A stretch of DNA of 64,000 bases from the NCBI GenBank assembly GCA_940671915.1, contig CALNVZ010002100.1, positions 12,981,818 through 13,045,817 of the forward strand. Direction: 5' to 3'. The DNA comes from Paracentrotus lividus (lineage: Eukaryota > Echinodermata > Echinoidea > Camarodonta > Echinidae). Each line of letters opens with the position of its first letter. Position 1 is the first letter of the stretch. Positions 36,701 through 45,200 of this stretch are shown in pieces. The notes beneath the pieces were generated by a model, which searched no databases, was not told where the DNA came from, and saw only the letters and a list, made by a program, of their open reading frames with translations. The position numbers and the translations under genes were made by a program.

Positions 36701-36774
36701 CTGCTGTTGGTGTCGTCGTAAGCATAGCCTGGTACACCAAACCAACATGGTCCAGTTTCGTCAAGCCAAGATAG
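5387..36774 (+). CDS. ASZ1: ASZ1/GASZ: ankyrin, SAM and membrane-anchor piRNA factor (gene span)
   Basis: GASZ is an outer-mitochondrial-membrane scaffold required for piRNA production and nuage integrity in germ cells. Exons at 5790-5918, 6677-6788, 26883-26994, 27974-28105, 31191-31288, 31768-32035, 33556-33665, 35810-36035 and 36604-36774 all have GT-AG borders and compatible phases. They give 451 residues; human ASZ1 has about 475. Order: four ankyrin units (for example GWTALMYAAS, MTPLMVASQHGHARVVEKLL, ALFYAAEGGHTRVVELLL), a proline/threonine-rich linker, a SAM domain (LELFLYGLKLGDLIPLFKDH ... IGVSQLGHRKKIVDSI), a helical segment (LVSKVCTEMLDNTRLLHQEL), and a basic patch plus a hydrophobic C-terminal helix (ALTAVGVVVSIAW). 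Domain order and terminal anchor match vertebrate GASZ. The start exon is missing. Several exons have extra tandem copies, listed separately. Confidence 0.93.
5790..5918 (+). CDS. ASZ1: ASZ1 exon, ankyrin unit 1
   Basis: Acceptor GATTACAG, donor GTAAGT. It reads VAVDCMLKAGWTALMYAAS then CGQSAMVKYLLEQGANPDF, a textbook ankyrin unit. It enters in phase 1 (completing a Gly codon) and leaves in phase 1. Confidence 0.92.
5919..6676 (+). other. ASZ1 intron, pyrimidine-rich in part
   Basis: 6305-6475 is a CT-rich low-complexity tract (mostly TCTC and TTCC runs). Nothing else is recognised. Confidence 0.6.
6677..6788 (+). CDS. ASZ1: ASZ1 exon, ankyrin unit 2
   Basis: Acceptor TTATTCAG, donor GTAAGT. 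It reads MYSPLMAVCSSNLAEDAILE then CLTLLTDRNADVNTHEK. It aligns with the human segment around [20 protein letters not shown], including the longer first helix typical of this GASZ repeat. Confidence 0.9.
6789..10120 (+). other. First part of the 20-kb ASZ1 intron
   Basis: Unique-looking AT-rich intron. It includes a poly-G run (about 8110-8144), a poly-G / poly-C pair (8864-8877 and 8910-8921) and the conserved-looking phrase CAGCCCCTGAG near 8250. No exon, RNA gene or clear transposon end was found. Confidence 0.5.
8110..8144. repeat. Poly-G tract
   Basis: An almost uninterrupted run of about 34 G residues in an intron. It can form quadruplexes, and its length in the assembly may be unreliable. 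Confidence 0.9.
10121..11113. mobile_element. Terminal-inverted-repeat element containing an assembly gap
   Basis: The left end GGTCGTGTGTTATGAACTCG and right end (inverted) GGCCGTGTGTTATAAGTTCG match over about 22 bases. The flanking trinucleotide AAT occurs on both sides (10118-10120, 11114-11116), possibly a 3-bp target duplication. Just inside the left end, CCACCC...GGGTGG forms a small hairpin, then the N gap begins. No transposase is visible. Confidence 0.7.
10161..10185. other. Assembly gap (25 N)
   Basis: A run of 25 N bases. The true missing length is unknown. Confidence 1.
11114..13045 (+). other. Middle part of the 20-kb ASZ1 intron
   Basis: AT-rich intron with nothing recognisable. 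An open frame at 11964-12287 is T-rich and looks like chance. Duplicated segment A begins near 13046. Confidence 0.5.
16117..16532. mobile_element. MITE present only in segment A
   Basis: Ends GCCCCGAATTCA and, inverted, GGCCCGAATTCA. Inside, ACCCACGGATCC and a block with AATATGAATGCGCGATTT occur on both arms in inverted order, so the whole element can fold back. ATT borders both ends. The matching place in segment B (about 26675-26690) lacks it, giving an empty-site comparison. Confidence 0.8.
16719..16831 (+). pseudogene. Damaged extra copy of ASZ1 ankyrin exon 3
   Basis: It is collinear with the intact exon at 26883-26994 (shared GTAGAGAAGCTTCTGTCCTG and GACAATAGGAGATGGCCA). It carries indels that break the frame near its start, and the donor GTAAGT has become GATAAGT. 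It cannot be joined in frame to the preceding exon as written. It is either a decaying duplicate or an error-laden haplotype copy. Confidence 0.75.
17195..18145. repeat. Left inverted arm of the 6.3-kb element
   Basis: It contains TGACGTCA, the short frame MSLPGIFVPEIDDSDVN (from 17362), a (CA)n tract at 17812-17880, and a CT-rich tract at 17975-18130. It mirrors 22530-23483. Confidence 0.85.
18460..18711 (-). CDS. Unrecognised exon-like open segment (84 codons)
   Basis: On the minus strand the sequence CGATCAG|GACACT opens a frame of exactly 84 codons that ends at CCCT|GTGAGT, so both borders look like splice sites and both are phase 0. The peptide includes VRDALADPVAEDSQSF, MLYSKVGACNTLMEYTF and MTIYMPTRFFFCKSVTERL. 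I do not recognise a family. It lies in the core of the inverted-arm element near its left arm, so it may be part of a transposon gene, a captured host exon or chance. Confidence 0.35.
19130..22060 (-). mobile_element. Degenerate LINE (non-LTR retrotransposon)
   Basis: Minus-strand frames carry reverse-transcriptase signatures in the correct order going down in coordinate on the minus strand. DFVDVKKAFDSIHRKKM is near 19890-19940 and LAGVLQGDTPIPFVFTIVL near 19690-19750. A C-terminal LINE block with SVALYASETWTIKKAEERR and LEMWLWREMEGISWKDRVTN lies at 21780-21960, out of collinear order with the other two. At least two LINE pieces, or a rearranged one, are therefore present. Stops and frameshifts are frequent. 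The motif style is that of jockey/CR1-group elements; the clade is not certain. Confidence 0.7.
22530..23483. repeat. Right inverted arm of the 6.3-kb element
   Basis: Inverse copy of 17195-18145. GT/TG tract at 22797-22860, GA-rich tract 22540-22670, short minus-strand frame starting at 23312 (MSFPGIFVPEIDDSDVN) and the end block GTCACAAAATGTGTGATTTT. Confidence 0.85.
23484..23611. other. Short unique junction between inverted arm and segment B
   Basis: Not shared with segment A's left flank. It includes GGCGGGAAGGCC and CCCAACCCCTATGGGGT. The duplication breakpoint is at about 23612. Confidence 0.5.
23612..27345 (+). repeat. Segment B: second copy of the duplicated ASZ1 block
   Basis: Collinear with 13046-17194 but lacking the 416-bp MITE. 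It carries the intact ankyrin exon 3 (26883-26994). Beyond 27345 it continues into unique intron sequence where copy A is interrupted by the inverted-arm element. Confidence 0.9.
26883..26994 (+). CDS. ASZ1: ASZ1 exon, ankyrin unit 3
   Basis: Acceptor CTGATAG, donor GTAAGT. It reads SHMTPLMVASQHGHARVVEK then LLSCGADVNSVDNRRWP. The first base completes the Lys codon left open by the exon ending at 6788; it leaves in phase 0. Confidence 0.93.
27635..27973 (+). repeat. Long pyrimidine tract before ASZ1 ankyrin exon 4
   Basis: About 330 bases almost only C and T, with a pure TC run at 27870-27892, ending in the acceptor CTCTCCCAG. Open frames here (about 130-170 codons) are by-products of the low complexity. 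Confidence 0.85.
27974..28105 (+). CDS. ASZ1: ASZ1 exon, ankyrin unit 4
   Basis: Phase 0 to phase 0, donor GTTTGT. It reads ALFYAAEGGHTRVVELLLAN then RADATKCSNDGTAVDIAYSK and DHVK. It aligns with human ALTWAARQGHKNIVLKLLEL and the following KMPSEIAKRNKH. Confidence 0.93.
28622..28899. mobile_element. Mariner-like MITE
   Basis: Left end TACAGGGTGTCCCAGAAAAA, right end inverted TACAGTGCATCCCAGAAAAA, bordered by TA as in Tc1/mariner elements. The match continues inward (GTAAACCCAA, GAGCCT). About 278 bp, no coding capacity. Confidence 0.75.
29180..29910 (-). mobile_element. LINE 3'-end fragment (CR1/L2-like C-terminus)
   Basis: Minus-strand translation gives the usual reverse-transcriptase C-terminal region: CLQNWAACLVTEVGRSYSAL, IKSLHWLPIQQQIIFKLL, YRRARDRTFIVTASKEWNNL and PLPIRESSSIEIFKKVLKTY. 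It is truncated at its 5' end and disrupted by stops. A long A/T-rich stretch near 29100-29290 lies on its 3' side. Confidence 0.75.
31191..31288 (+). CDS. ASZ1: ASZ1 exon, end of ankyrin region and linker
   Basis: Acceptor CCTTCAG, donor GTAAGA. It reads LAELLEAAANPAKSKTANGT then TSPRPPSSPIKAG, a helix followed by a Ser/Pro-rich linker. Enters phase 0, leaves phase 2. Confidence 0.88.
31320..31570. repeat. Degenerate short-motif repeat
   Basis: Loose repeats of phrases like TTTGTCTACAACCAGTT, CCATTTGGTCT and TGGCCTAATTG. The same phrases occur at 44780-44880 in IMMP2L. No ends or target duplication are visible. Confidence 0.45.
31768..32035 (+). CDS. ASZ1: ASZ1 exon, linker and N-terminal half of SAM domain
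   Basis: Acceptor TCTGTAG, donor GTAAGC. A Thr/Pro/Asn-rich linker (PLPVTPTPPTPPTTTSIPP) is followed by DDLELFLYGLKLGDLIPLFK and DHEVTFDLLLQVSEQDLEK. The second part matches human [20 protein letters not shown] and the SAM helices. Phase 2 in, phase 0 out. Confidence 0.93.
32060..32172 (+). pseudogene. Decayed copy of the SAM exon, copy 2
   Basis: It repeats the 3' half of the SAM exon (GTGACCTCATTCCACT, AAGGTCACCTT, CTCCAAGTATGAGAGCAGG, ATCTAAAAAAGGTAGG) within the intron just downstream. In-frame stops and altered codons rule out coding. Confidence 0.75.
32180..32301 (+). pseudogene. Decayed copy of the SAM exon, copy 3
   Basis: It repeats TGTCCTTGATG, TTTGGAACTGTTC, TATGGTTTCAAG, GGTGACCTTGTCCCACT, CTTCAAAGACCATGAGGTC and GCAGGATCTAAAAAAG. 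The frame is broken and part is missing. It is cut at its end by the piggyBac-like element. Confidence 0.75.
32306..33024. mobile_element. piggyBac-like non-autonomous element
   Basis: Ends CCCCAAAAGGCC and, inverted, CCCTAAAAGGCC. The right border is TTAA (33025-33028) and the left TTGA (32302-32305), a one-base variant of the TTAA target duplication of piggyBac. The related SAM-exon flank at 32041-32060 contains CATTAATCATTATC, showing the likely uninterrupted TTAA site. Inner arms share GGGGGCGGA / TCCGCCC. No transposase. Confidence 0.75.
33029..33140 (+). pseudogene. Decayed copy of the SAM exon, copy 4
   Basis: It repeats GTCCTTGATGATTTGGAACT, GACAAGGTCACCTTT, GAAGTATCAGAGGAAGATC and TAGAAAAGGTAGGCATTA. 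It has a good donor copy but a broken interior. Confidence 0.75.
33556..33665 (+). CDS. ASZ1: ASZ1 exon, C-terminal half of SAM domain
   Basis: Acceptor CTTTACAG, donor GTAAGC. It reads IGVSQLGHRKKIVDSIHAIH then RKKWEPNSIRKPSLIL. It matches human NGITSKDQQKILAALKELQ. Phase 0 in, phase 2 out. Confidence 0.92.
34125..35335. repeat. Tandem-repeat element, about 148-bp unit, six to seven copies
   Basis: CCCAAGTTTGA recurs near 34460, 34609, 34759, 34902, 35055 and 35202. Each unit has TGACCTTTGACC, CTAATCAGTTCATTG and GAGAACGAGCCATTTTCATG. The array is framed by hairpin-rich ends: GACCGCGCACGGTC with GGCATGCCTCCG on the left, a (GGAC)n run and GCCTCCGGCACC...GGTGGCGGAGGC on the right. The inverted TGCCTCCG / CGGAGGCA ends suggest a mobile element with an internal tandem array. 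Confidence 0.75.
35441..35624 (+). repeat. Tandem copy 1 of the ASZ1 helical exon (184-bp unit)
   Basis: It starts right after TATTTTCCAG with the same coding start as the true exon (SLPESHLILDNVNKHVANIK). It stays open for 37 codons then reaches LTA and a stop where the true exon continues with LTDPRQEP. The unit includes the following 70-odd intron bases. Confidence 0.9.
35625..35809 (+). repeat. Tandem copy 2 of the ASZ1 helical exon (185-bp unit)
   Basis: Near-identical to copy 1 (HAAYIKSSIVHIRDNLD), also ending in CTGACAGCCTAA. It keeps a complete acceptor. Spliced in, it would end the protein about 37 residues into this exon. Confidence 0.9.
35810..36035 (+). CDS. ASZ1: ASZ1 exon, helical region (third, full-length copy)
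   Basis: Acceptor TTTTCCAG, donor GTAAAC. It reads LPESHLILDNVNKHVAYITS, SIVHIRDNLDRHNTLTD and GGRDLVSKVCTEMLDNTRLL. It aligns with human FLLKLNKQCGHLITAVQNV and the following coiled stretch. Phase 2 in, phase 0 out. Confidence 0.92.
36604..36774 (+). CDS. ASZ1: ASZ1 last exon, C-terminal membrane anchor
   Basis: Acceptor CTCCCTAG, stop TAG at 36772-36774. Basic stretch DPDKRRMSALKKAF, then hydrophobic MALTAVGVVVSIAW and a short basic tail ending FVKPR. This is the tail-anchor layout that places vertebrate GASZ in the outer mitochondrial membrane. Confidence 0.93.
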   Translation, partial: SCDTTPDVVPADLIEDPDKRRMSALKKAFMALTAVGVVVSIAWYTKPTWSSFVKPR

Positions 36775-37896
36775 TTCAAGAAATTTTCTTCCAGGCATTA
36801 GTGAAAGATTATCTTCTCTATGTTTTTTTTTCCAAGCTATTATCATTAACTCTTTTTTGTGTGATATGGGTTGCAAATTCCACCCATACATGAGGTTTGA
36901 GATGTGTGTTTAGTCCTATACGACTACATTTGTCTTTCGTAAACAAAATAGGGTAATTTCATGGTGAAGGTTATTTCAATAGAAGATTTGAAATGCCTAA
37001 GCTAACACCTGAAAAACATTGCAAGTCTTTAAAACTACACTTTTTTAAAAATCATGATTTTGAAAGTTGGTTGCAGGAAAGGGGTTAATTTTGTGGCTAC
37101 CGTCACTTCTATATGAAATGAGAATGATGCGGATACATGTAGTTTACACACATGCATTGCTCTCTAACAATATGACTGTTATGTAGAATAAGAGCAGCAT
37201 TTGATTGCCTTGTGGTTTGTAATAATGCTGCATTCCATATAAGGGGTGTATTGACAAAAATATACCTTTACTACATGTATTTTATAAGGTCGATATGTTC
37301 TTCAGGGTGGATTAGCTTTTCTTGTCTTCTAAATCTGATCCTGATACTATTTTGTGATATAATTTTAAACTCAATATTTGCCAGTGCCATTTTGATATAT
37401 GCATACTGAGATCATATATATAGTCAAAGGGGAGAGGAAATTGATTTTCTTGGGGTAAATCTCAATCCAAGACAATTGCGTGAAATAGACAATCAAGGAT
37501 AGCTTGAACAATTCTGACAATCAATAGGGAAAAACTTTTCTAGGCTATATGATTGTTGTTTTATTTGAAGCAAATATATCAGCTTCAGAAAACTTTTTAG
37601 ATTAGACTGATACTGCTTTAGTTTACATGAGTGTTTGTAGAATAATGAATACTCTAGTACAATAACAGTTCTTTCTTCATCAAAGGCAAAAAAACATAGA
37701 TATTTAGTAAATCCATATCAAGGCATAACTCTTTACAATTTTTTTTTTCTTTTTTTTTCCTTTGCTACATTAGGAAGAACATATTCCTAAATTTCATAAG
37801 CATACAAAATGTGCTTTATTAGTGATCATATTTTTCATAGCATTTGTAGATAGAAAATATGTGTGCTTGTTCTAGTATGCTTGTCATTATCACTTA

Positions 37897-38162
37897 GGCC
37901 AAAAAAAAAAATTGTTTGGTTGTCCAATGAATGCCTTTTTTCAAAAATCGGGTTGATCGGTCGGGTTTTTTTTTTTTTTTTTCCTCCCTTTGAAAACAAA
38001 GAAAAACAAAGAAACGAATGACTTCCATTTTTGAGATCACTTTTACGTTTTATTGAGTTCTGTAAAATGGGACTGCATGGAAAATAACACATGTTATAAT
38101 ATACTGTTTTATGAAAAATATATACAAATAAATATGAGCTGTGTATTTTCGGCGTTTGGGTG

Positions 38163-38193
<31 letters not shown>

Positions 38194-38263
38194 TTGGTCG
38201 GGTCGGGCCGTTTTCAGAGGGTCGGTCGGTCGAGGACAACCAAACAATTTTTTTTTTTTGGCC
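37897..38263. mobile_element. PIF/Harbinger-like MITE with TTA duplication
   Basis: Ends GGCC plus an A-run plus TTGTTTGGTTGTCC, mirrored at the right as GGACAACCAAACAA plus a T-run plus GGCC. TTA borders both sides (37894-37896, 38264-38266). The inner arms carry GGTCGGTCGGG-like blocks and homopolymers of T (left) and A (right). Confidence 0.85.
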
Positions 38264-38914
38264 TTATCATATTATTATCTATAGCGCATATCACACTTTT
38301 ATACCATAAAACCTACCTATGCAATCCCAAAAAGCTATATGATAATCATTTCACTGAATTTAGCAACAGCAAGCATTCACAGTTTACAGTGCATTAAATG
38401 GAATAAATATTGCTACAAGTTACGTATTTCCAGCACCTGGGTCGAGATAGGCAAATGTAGACTAATGCATATTCAAAGTACATTATTGCTCTTCTAGGCC
38501 ACATCACATGATATAAAATGCCCATCTTGCCATATTGTGTCCTCCTCAAAGCTCGAGTATTGTTTTCTAATTTCAAAGTCAAATCTAGGATAGTGCTGTG
38601 CTGTAGTGCCATTATTCTTTGTCAATTGCCTATCAAAATATTTTACAAAAACTAAATCAAGAGGGGCTAGGTAAATGAAATGAAGTCTCAAACATCAAGA
38701 CTTGCAAAGAATCAATAATTTTCAGCTTTTCAGCCAGTATGAAATCATGGAAAGGTGTTAAACTGTTTGGGTTTGTTGCACAAATGGAACTGCCCTGATC
38801 TATCCATGTAAAACCACCAGATTAATTGGAGAATTAACCCCTGAAATATTGGCTCATGAGATGCTGACCAAAACTTCACTGATGGGAATGTGTGAATTTG
38901 AGTTGTACAAGTCT

Positions 38915-39077
38915 GTGACCGGTACATAAAGAGTTGACGACGAATTGCAAATTGATAGTAGCCAATCAGGTTCCTTGTTGCATGCACTCCTAAGTTCTTG
39001 CATAAAAGTCTCACTCTAAACCAATCAGAATGGTTGTTTCAAGTTTGCAACTGATCATAACTCTTTATGTTACAGGA
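38915..39077. mobile_element. Palindromic MITE (CCTGTAACATAAAGAGTT family)
   Basis: The right end AACTCTTTATGTTACAGG is mirrored at the left by a diverged GGTACATAAAGAGTT. The interior has AATTGCAAATTGATAGTAG. A second copy lies at 45632-45790. Confidence 0.65.
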
Positions 39078-40639
39078 CACTGCTGCCATATATCAAATGT
39101 CCTTCCCATGGTTTAGCAGTATGCTTTGGTATGTTGAGATCTGGGAATCAATAAGAAATATTCTAATCTGTTAAATATAGATCTACATGTTGATAAATGC
39201 TAGGGGTTAATTTTCCATTAATGCCTCACTAGTGTCAGAAACCAGTGTGCATGTAATGATTAAAATCTGTCATTTCAACAACAAATCTAGTGCATATTTC
39301 AATGACTGGACAGATTTGTGGGATAAAAACTTGGCATGCGGATGTAATATATTTGAAAATGAAACAAAATGCTTCCATCGTCTTTGATATCGAATAATGT
39401 CTTTGAATGCTAGCAAATAAATCCCACTGACCTTACAAATTACAAAAATGTTTTATTTAGTGACAACCTATAAAGATACAGTGCTAGTCACTATTTCAGA
39501 GCAGTTTCAATGGAAAGTGCACTTACAAAACTAGAAAGTTATATGTTTTCTTTTGAGTGTGTGTGTGTATTGTCTTCCAGGCTGTACAATATTGATTTGG
39601 ATTGATAAAAATGTAAAGAGTCATTACCCTCAATTTTCCATCCTGTTTTTTCTCTGTGTGCTGCTCTGTTTTTTCATTTTGTTTGATTGTATTTGAAGTG
39701 TCATATTATATGCTGCATTTGGGAAGGAGCTGATATGAAATAGTACATGATGATTATGCGGTATAAAAATTACTGTAAGGCATTGATTTCCATTTGATTC
39801 AGGTATAACAAAAGTCTTCCATAGATTCCAGAGTATTAAAGGGTTTACTATTCAAGTGGTTGAATTAAATTTTTAATTTGAAAAAAAAAGGGAAAGCCAT
39901 TCAAGCATTAGATTCAGAAGGGAATATTTTGATTCTGTCCTTATATGTTATGTTACTAATTAATTTATGATCATAAAATTGTTGTGCTGTAAGTATAAAT
40001 ATGACTTGAAGATTGTAACTGTAACTATGGATCAACTACTCTGAATATTAAGTGTATGCCCTGTGCATGTTTCTTTCTCTAAACCTCCCACAGATATAAA
40101 AAGCTCTGAACAAATAGTAGGACTAGTATTTGACTCAGTCAGATCTTTGAAATTAAAATACAAATTAATGTTATTTTGTGTAATAACATGAGGCATGATG
40201 GCTCTTTCAGTAGAGCTGGGTTCAAATTTAATGGTAAGCTTTCTCAGGGAAGGCATTCATCCTTATTACCCAGTCCCGTGGATAGGACTTGTAGCCATAT
40301 ATCTTCCTGGCTAATAAGCTGTCAGTATTTTTCTTTTTTTATGACAATCAATTGATCAATTAATCCTCTCTGAACAATTTCTTCACCCTACCTTCTTGCC
40401 AGAAAAACCCTTTGCTCATTTCTCAATTTGCATCATTATAGCAGATTCGTTATTTAGTCTACTTGGAATACTTTTACTAGTAAAATGAACAAAAGTAATT
40501 TGAGAAAGACCCAAGCAGTTATTTCTGAGATAACATAGTGCAAAAAGGGCTATTGGCACAGTACCACTTGCCAATAGAAGGTCAAACTTAATACAGCGTG
40601 ATTTCGACAATACTTTTTAAAGGGGTCTTCCCATGATGA

Positions 40640-40785
40640 GTTCGAAGGTCCATGGCCGATTTTTCTCATATCGTATTTTCTTTTATCAGCAGACAAACAT
40701 CCTAATGAAAGAAAATACAATATGAGAAAAATCCTCGGCCTCGTGGACCCTCCCCTTTTTTATGCCCTGGTGCTCAGTCATCTGT
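40640..40785. repeat. Palindromic repeat, related to sequence at the window end
   Basis: GGTCCATGGCCGATTTTTCT on the left pairs with AGAAAAATCCTCGGCC and GTGGACC on the right, and ATCGTATTTTCTTT pairs with AAAGAAAATACAATAT. The same AAATACAATATGAGAAAAAT phrase recurs at 63956-63975. Confidence 0.65.
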
Positions 40786-41676
40786 TACAGGACATAAATG
40801 TTGGTCCCAGTAATAGTATCGTCATATGAAGCTACCCAAGTTTGTGTAATGTACGTATCTTTTTGTTTCCGTTCTGTATTTGAGCTAGTATCATGAATGT
40901 ATTATTGCTTCCATTTCGTCTAAATCATGTTAATTACAAATGGGATTTTCACTTGATAGCTATATGAATGAATGTGTTAATGTAAAGAAAATTGATGTTA
41001 TAGCAATGGGATAATTTTTCTTCTTTTCTTTTTTGTATTTTTTTTTAAATCTTGGAAGAATGTATTTCTTTATTAAATATATAAAATATAAGAGATAAGA
41101 ATATGTTATCTTACTTTGCAAACAAACTTTTGGCTGTGTTGTGTACTTCTATCTTGTAAAACCTTGTAGTAATAATAACATATGCAGCTCACAGGGGAAG
41201 CTGAACTGAGTATGTACATAAATTGAGGAAGTGAGAGATAAACAGACAGCGAGAGAAAGAGACAGAGAGGAGACGGGGGGGGGGGAATATAGTAGGGGGC
41301 CTATTTATTAGCAAAGGAATGGTATGAAAGGTTCTAACAGAGGGGAGAGGTAATTGATGCCAATGCGGGGGAGGGGCAATAGGGATATATTGAGAGGAGT
41401 GAGAGAAGTGGGTGGGTGGGTTAATGTATTGCAGTATTTGAGCCTTTTATAAACTTTTCCATGAATCCCAAGTTCCACTTAATTAATTTCAAAGCCACAA
41501 TTATTTTCATATAATTTTCTTATGGCAGCTGCAGTGGCTAGCTAGTTCTCAAGAAACTAGGCCTATTGCACCTTCATATCTTGTTCGACCATTGATCATT
41601 TTGATTACTCACATTTATTCACGTTTAAAATGACTTTAAAAAGTAGGGCTTCTGGGAGAATATTGTCAAAATATTT

Positions 41677-41841
41677 CAGTGGCGGATCCAGGATTTAAGG
41701 ATGGGGGGGGGGGGTCGCCAGGCCCGATGAGGGGGGGGGGCACTGCCGCCAACATTTTCTGATTTTAACATGTACAGTCAATGAGTGGTTTTCAAATTAT
41801 AGGGGGTGCTTCCCCTGCGCCCCGGCTTGGATCCACCGCTG
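41677..41841. mobile_element. Short element with CAGTGGCGGATCCA ends
   Basis: The left CAGTGGCGGATCCA and right TGGATCCACCGCTG are inverted copies with one mismatch; G-runs fill the inside. CAG-type ends suggest a hAT relative, but no target duplication was found. Confidence 0.6.
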
Positions 41842-42157
41842 TTTTTTCTTTTCACAATGGTCCATCTTTGACCATAAATTCGAGCTTTGCAGCTCGGCCA
41901 CCTAGGCCTAAGTAGGTACTCTACCCTCGTGCTACGGATACACCCGATACTTATGTATCTTGTCATTAATCCTCTTCTAGCAAATGCACTATTGCGGCGC
42001 ATGAGCATATGCATGCTGCATATGCGCTAGTCCATCTTAATATGTAGTGTCTTTGCCTATACCGTACCCTACCTACACATTTGTTGTGAACAAACCGGTT
42101 AAAAACTGACTCCTCTAACTTTGTTAGATGTGTGAAAACTGGCACTAATAAGGAAAT

Positions 42158-42280
42158 ATGAGTGCTGGCAGACAGGCTTTCCGAATTTTTGCAGGTGGCT
42201 TTACCCTTGGCGTTGGTGGATCGTTAGCATTTTTCGATAATGTTGGATATTTTGCAACCGTTTCCGGAAAATCAATGCAG
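42158..42280 (+). CDS. IMMP2L: IMMP2L exon 1
   Basis: 41 codons from ATG to SGKSMQ, donor GTAACT, phase 0. Carries the membrane segment and the catalytic serine motif. Confidence 0.93.
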
Positions 42281-45200
42281 GTAACTTTCCACCGTAATTT
42301 TATTTACGATGCACCCGCAACTCTCGTAACTCTATGGGTGAAGTCAACACTAATGATCGCTGTCGTCCTTGATGAGCATGCTGATCTCGACTTTCCAAGA
42401 ATGAAATTAAAAGTTCGATCAATATTCGGAGCGTAGAGGATCTAGTTAGGCCTATCCATGTTCATAAAAAGTGACAATATATTTAATTAAAGACAGACAA
42501 ATTAGATCTAATGTCGTAATGATGCTGAAGATGAATTAGATAATCCTTAACCTAGACTATATTATTAGGCCTAAATTTGTCATTGTATTGGATCGCCAAC
42601 TCTTCATTTTATTATTTTTTTTTATGAGTCGTACTTACTTCTTAGTCTATGACTATGGTATTCAAACTTAAAAGTTAATCCGACAAGTATAAGTTGGTGG
42701 TAACAAGGTTATTCAGCTATTCAATCATGCATTGCCTGCCATGATAAACAAAGCTAACTGAGATTTTTAAGTTCTAACAGTCAAATCTCAATCTTCATCA
42801 TTTCATGATCTTACTCTAGATTTTGTTCTTGTCAATATGGTATTACATTTGTGGTTTATAGTAATACTAATAACAGTTCAGCGTGACTTTAGAATCTACT
42901 GACGAAAATAATATCTGTTTCGATGGAACAATATAATGTGAGATAAGTTGCCATCAACGTCATTTTCCTTAAAAAAAAAGTTGAAAACGCACCTCCCAAT
43001 AATTCATTTTAATTTGTATGTGTGTCTGTATAACTTGCTGTTCATATTGATTAATACATTCATTGATTTTGTTCATTTTTATTTTGCTGATACTAGCCTG
43101 TCTTAAATCCCAAAACATCAAAGCAGAGGGACGTGCTCTTTCTAAGTCGATGGGCTGTTCGTGACTACAACATCGAGAGGGGAGATGTTGTTTCATTGAT
43201 GTGAGTTCGTAATAAATTAATCTAAGAAGTTTGAATAGTCTGTTTATGACTCTGTAATAACCTATAAAGTAGAAAAATATTAAATTGTTATAACTAGTAT
43301 AATATAGTCTAGTATATCATCATTTTGAAAAAGATCAATTTGAGAAAACTTATGACTAGAAATCTATTTGTTTTTATAATAATGATAGACCACTTAATAA
43401 TATACATACTTTTATTTATAAAGACATACATGTGTTCCTTTTGTTTATATTAAGATTTGGTTATGGTGTAGTCACAATTATCTACTTTAGGATACAAATT
43501 TTGAGAGAAAAATAATTGGCCAACTTAACCCAAGAAAACTGTAAAATGTATATCATGTACTTTTAATAACAGTGTCTAACTTTTACCCCTCAGATTTTTA
43601 AAAAGTAAAATCTTTGTTAATTTGTCTTTTATTGGTAGCTCTCCGCATCATCCAAAAGAAGTTTTAATCAAAAGAGTTATTGCACTTGAAGGAGATACAA
43701 TCAGGTATTTTTTATTTTTTGTTTACTCTTTACCTTTCTTGTTCTCTTTCACTCTTTCTGACTTTCATCTTCTTGAGAGAATGCAACATTCTGACCTTAT
43801 GATTTCTTTAATCACAATTTTTTTTACATCATTAATAACAGAAATTTGTGACCAAGTAGATAACTCTTTGATAGATAAGTTCGCATTTGTGCAAAATTGT
43901 ACTCATTACCATAATAGTAATAATGCTTTTTTTCTTCTATATAATCATGCTGGTCCCAGAAGATTTGAAAATCAATTCAGTGATTTTATTGTGTCGAAGG
44001 TAGACTAGTGTCCATTGTTCACACTATTCACACCGATGTGTTGGCTCAGTGGATAGAGCATCCGCCTCATAATCGGGAGGTCATGGGTTCGAGCCCCTGC
44101 CGCGTCATACCAAAAGACGTTAAAAAATGGTAGTTGCTGCTTCCCTGTTTGGCGTTCAACAAGAGGGGGATAGAGCAATGTCCTTCTGGCGCTGCTCAGC
44201 GGCTGCCGGGCCCACAAGAAAAGGGGCAAAATAAATATCTGTTTCGGACAATAAAATTTGGAGCATTTTTTAAGTCTCTTTCATATCATTTCAAAAAGAG
44301 TTAAAGATAAAAGTGAACTTTTTGCATTTCAAATTAATTTGGCAAACAAAAAAACTCTTCCATTATTGTCAACCAATTTGCCGATAGGTATCTTTTAGAA
44401 ATTGAGTACATGGTCTTGCTAGTTGACATGTTCTATTATTGTCTCTGTACACTTGTCAGGACCTTAAATTACAAGAACCGTTATGTGACAGTACCAGAGG
44501 GGCACTGCTGGCTGGAAGGTGACCATCGAGAAGTCAGTCTGGACAGTAATTATTTTGGACCAGTGAGTACTGTATAAGTGGTTATTTTCGCGGTGACTTT
44601 ATTTTCGCGAATTTCGCGAGTCGGTCATCGCGAAAATTTCCACTTCAGTACAAGGCTATTTATAGTAATGAAGTCATCACCAAAATCACGAAATTTTACT
44701 CTCGCGAATTTCCCCAATTAGTCCAAAATCGCGAAAATATTGGCTTACGGTATACAGTATACTGTAGATCAATGTGGTGAATTTCCAATTGGTCTACAAC
44801 CAATTTGTCCAATGCTGTTTGGCCTATCCCACATGATCTAAACCCTTTTCGTCTACAACCAGTTTGTCTAACTTTTAGTATAATTGTTAGTATGTTTAGT
44901 TCACAAAACGTTTTCTTTAGCGAAGTTGCATGTTTCTTAATATGAAATCATATATATCTTGATAGTAAAAGCAATCAATTGGCTTGTAAATTTCAAGGGA
45001 TTCCTAACTGACCAATGTTTCCAATCATATTGCGATCATTTATAATGCATTTTGTCATTGAGTGTAACATTTTTTTTTTCCTTCAAAGGTTTGGGAGTAA
45101 AATAACATTGGTGCCAATTTGAGGATTGATAGTATTCCATCTCTCTTACAGATTGCTCTCGGACTTCTGCATGCGAAAGCCAGTCACATTGTATGGCCTG

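Larger units (their letters stand above)
36775..42157. other. ASZ1 3' region and intergenic spacer to IMMP2L
   Basis: No exon was found. It contains the PIF-like element (37897-38263), a palindromic MITE (38915-39077), a 145-bp palindrome (40640-40785), GA/G-rich tracts (41230-41420) and a CAGTGGCGGATCCA-type element (41677-41841). The ASZ1 polyadenylation site could not be fixed; AATAAA-like hexamers occur near 39415 and others. Confidence 0.55.

Noticed and set aside
36544-36891. 115-codon minus-strand frame opposite the ASZ1 last exon
   Set aside because: Antisense shadow of a confirmed coding exon, without own signals or family match.
44036-44108. Possible tRNA gene
   Set aside because: A and B boxes are present, but the acceptor stem does not close and the sequence continues into a SINE body.
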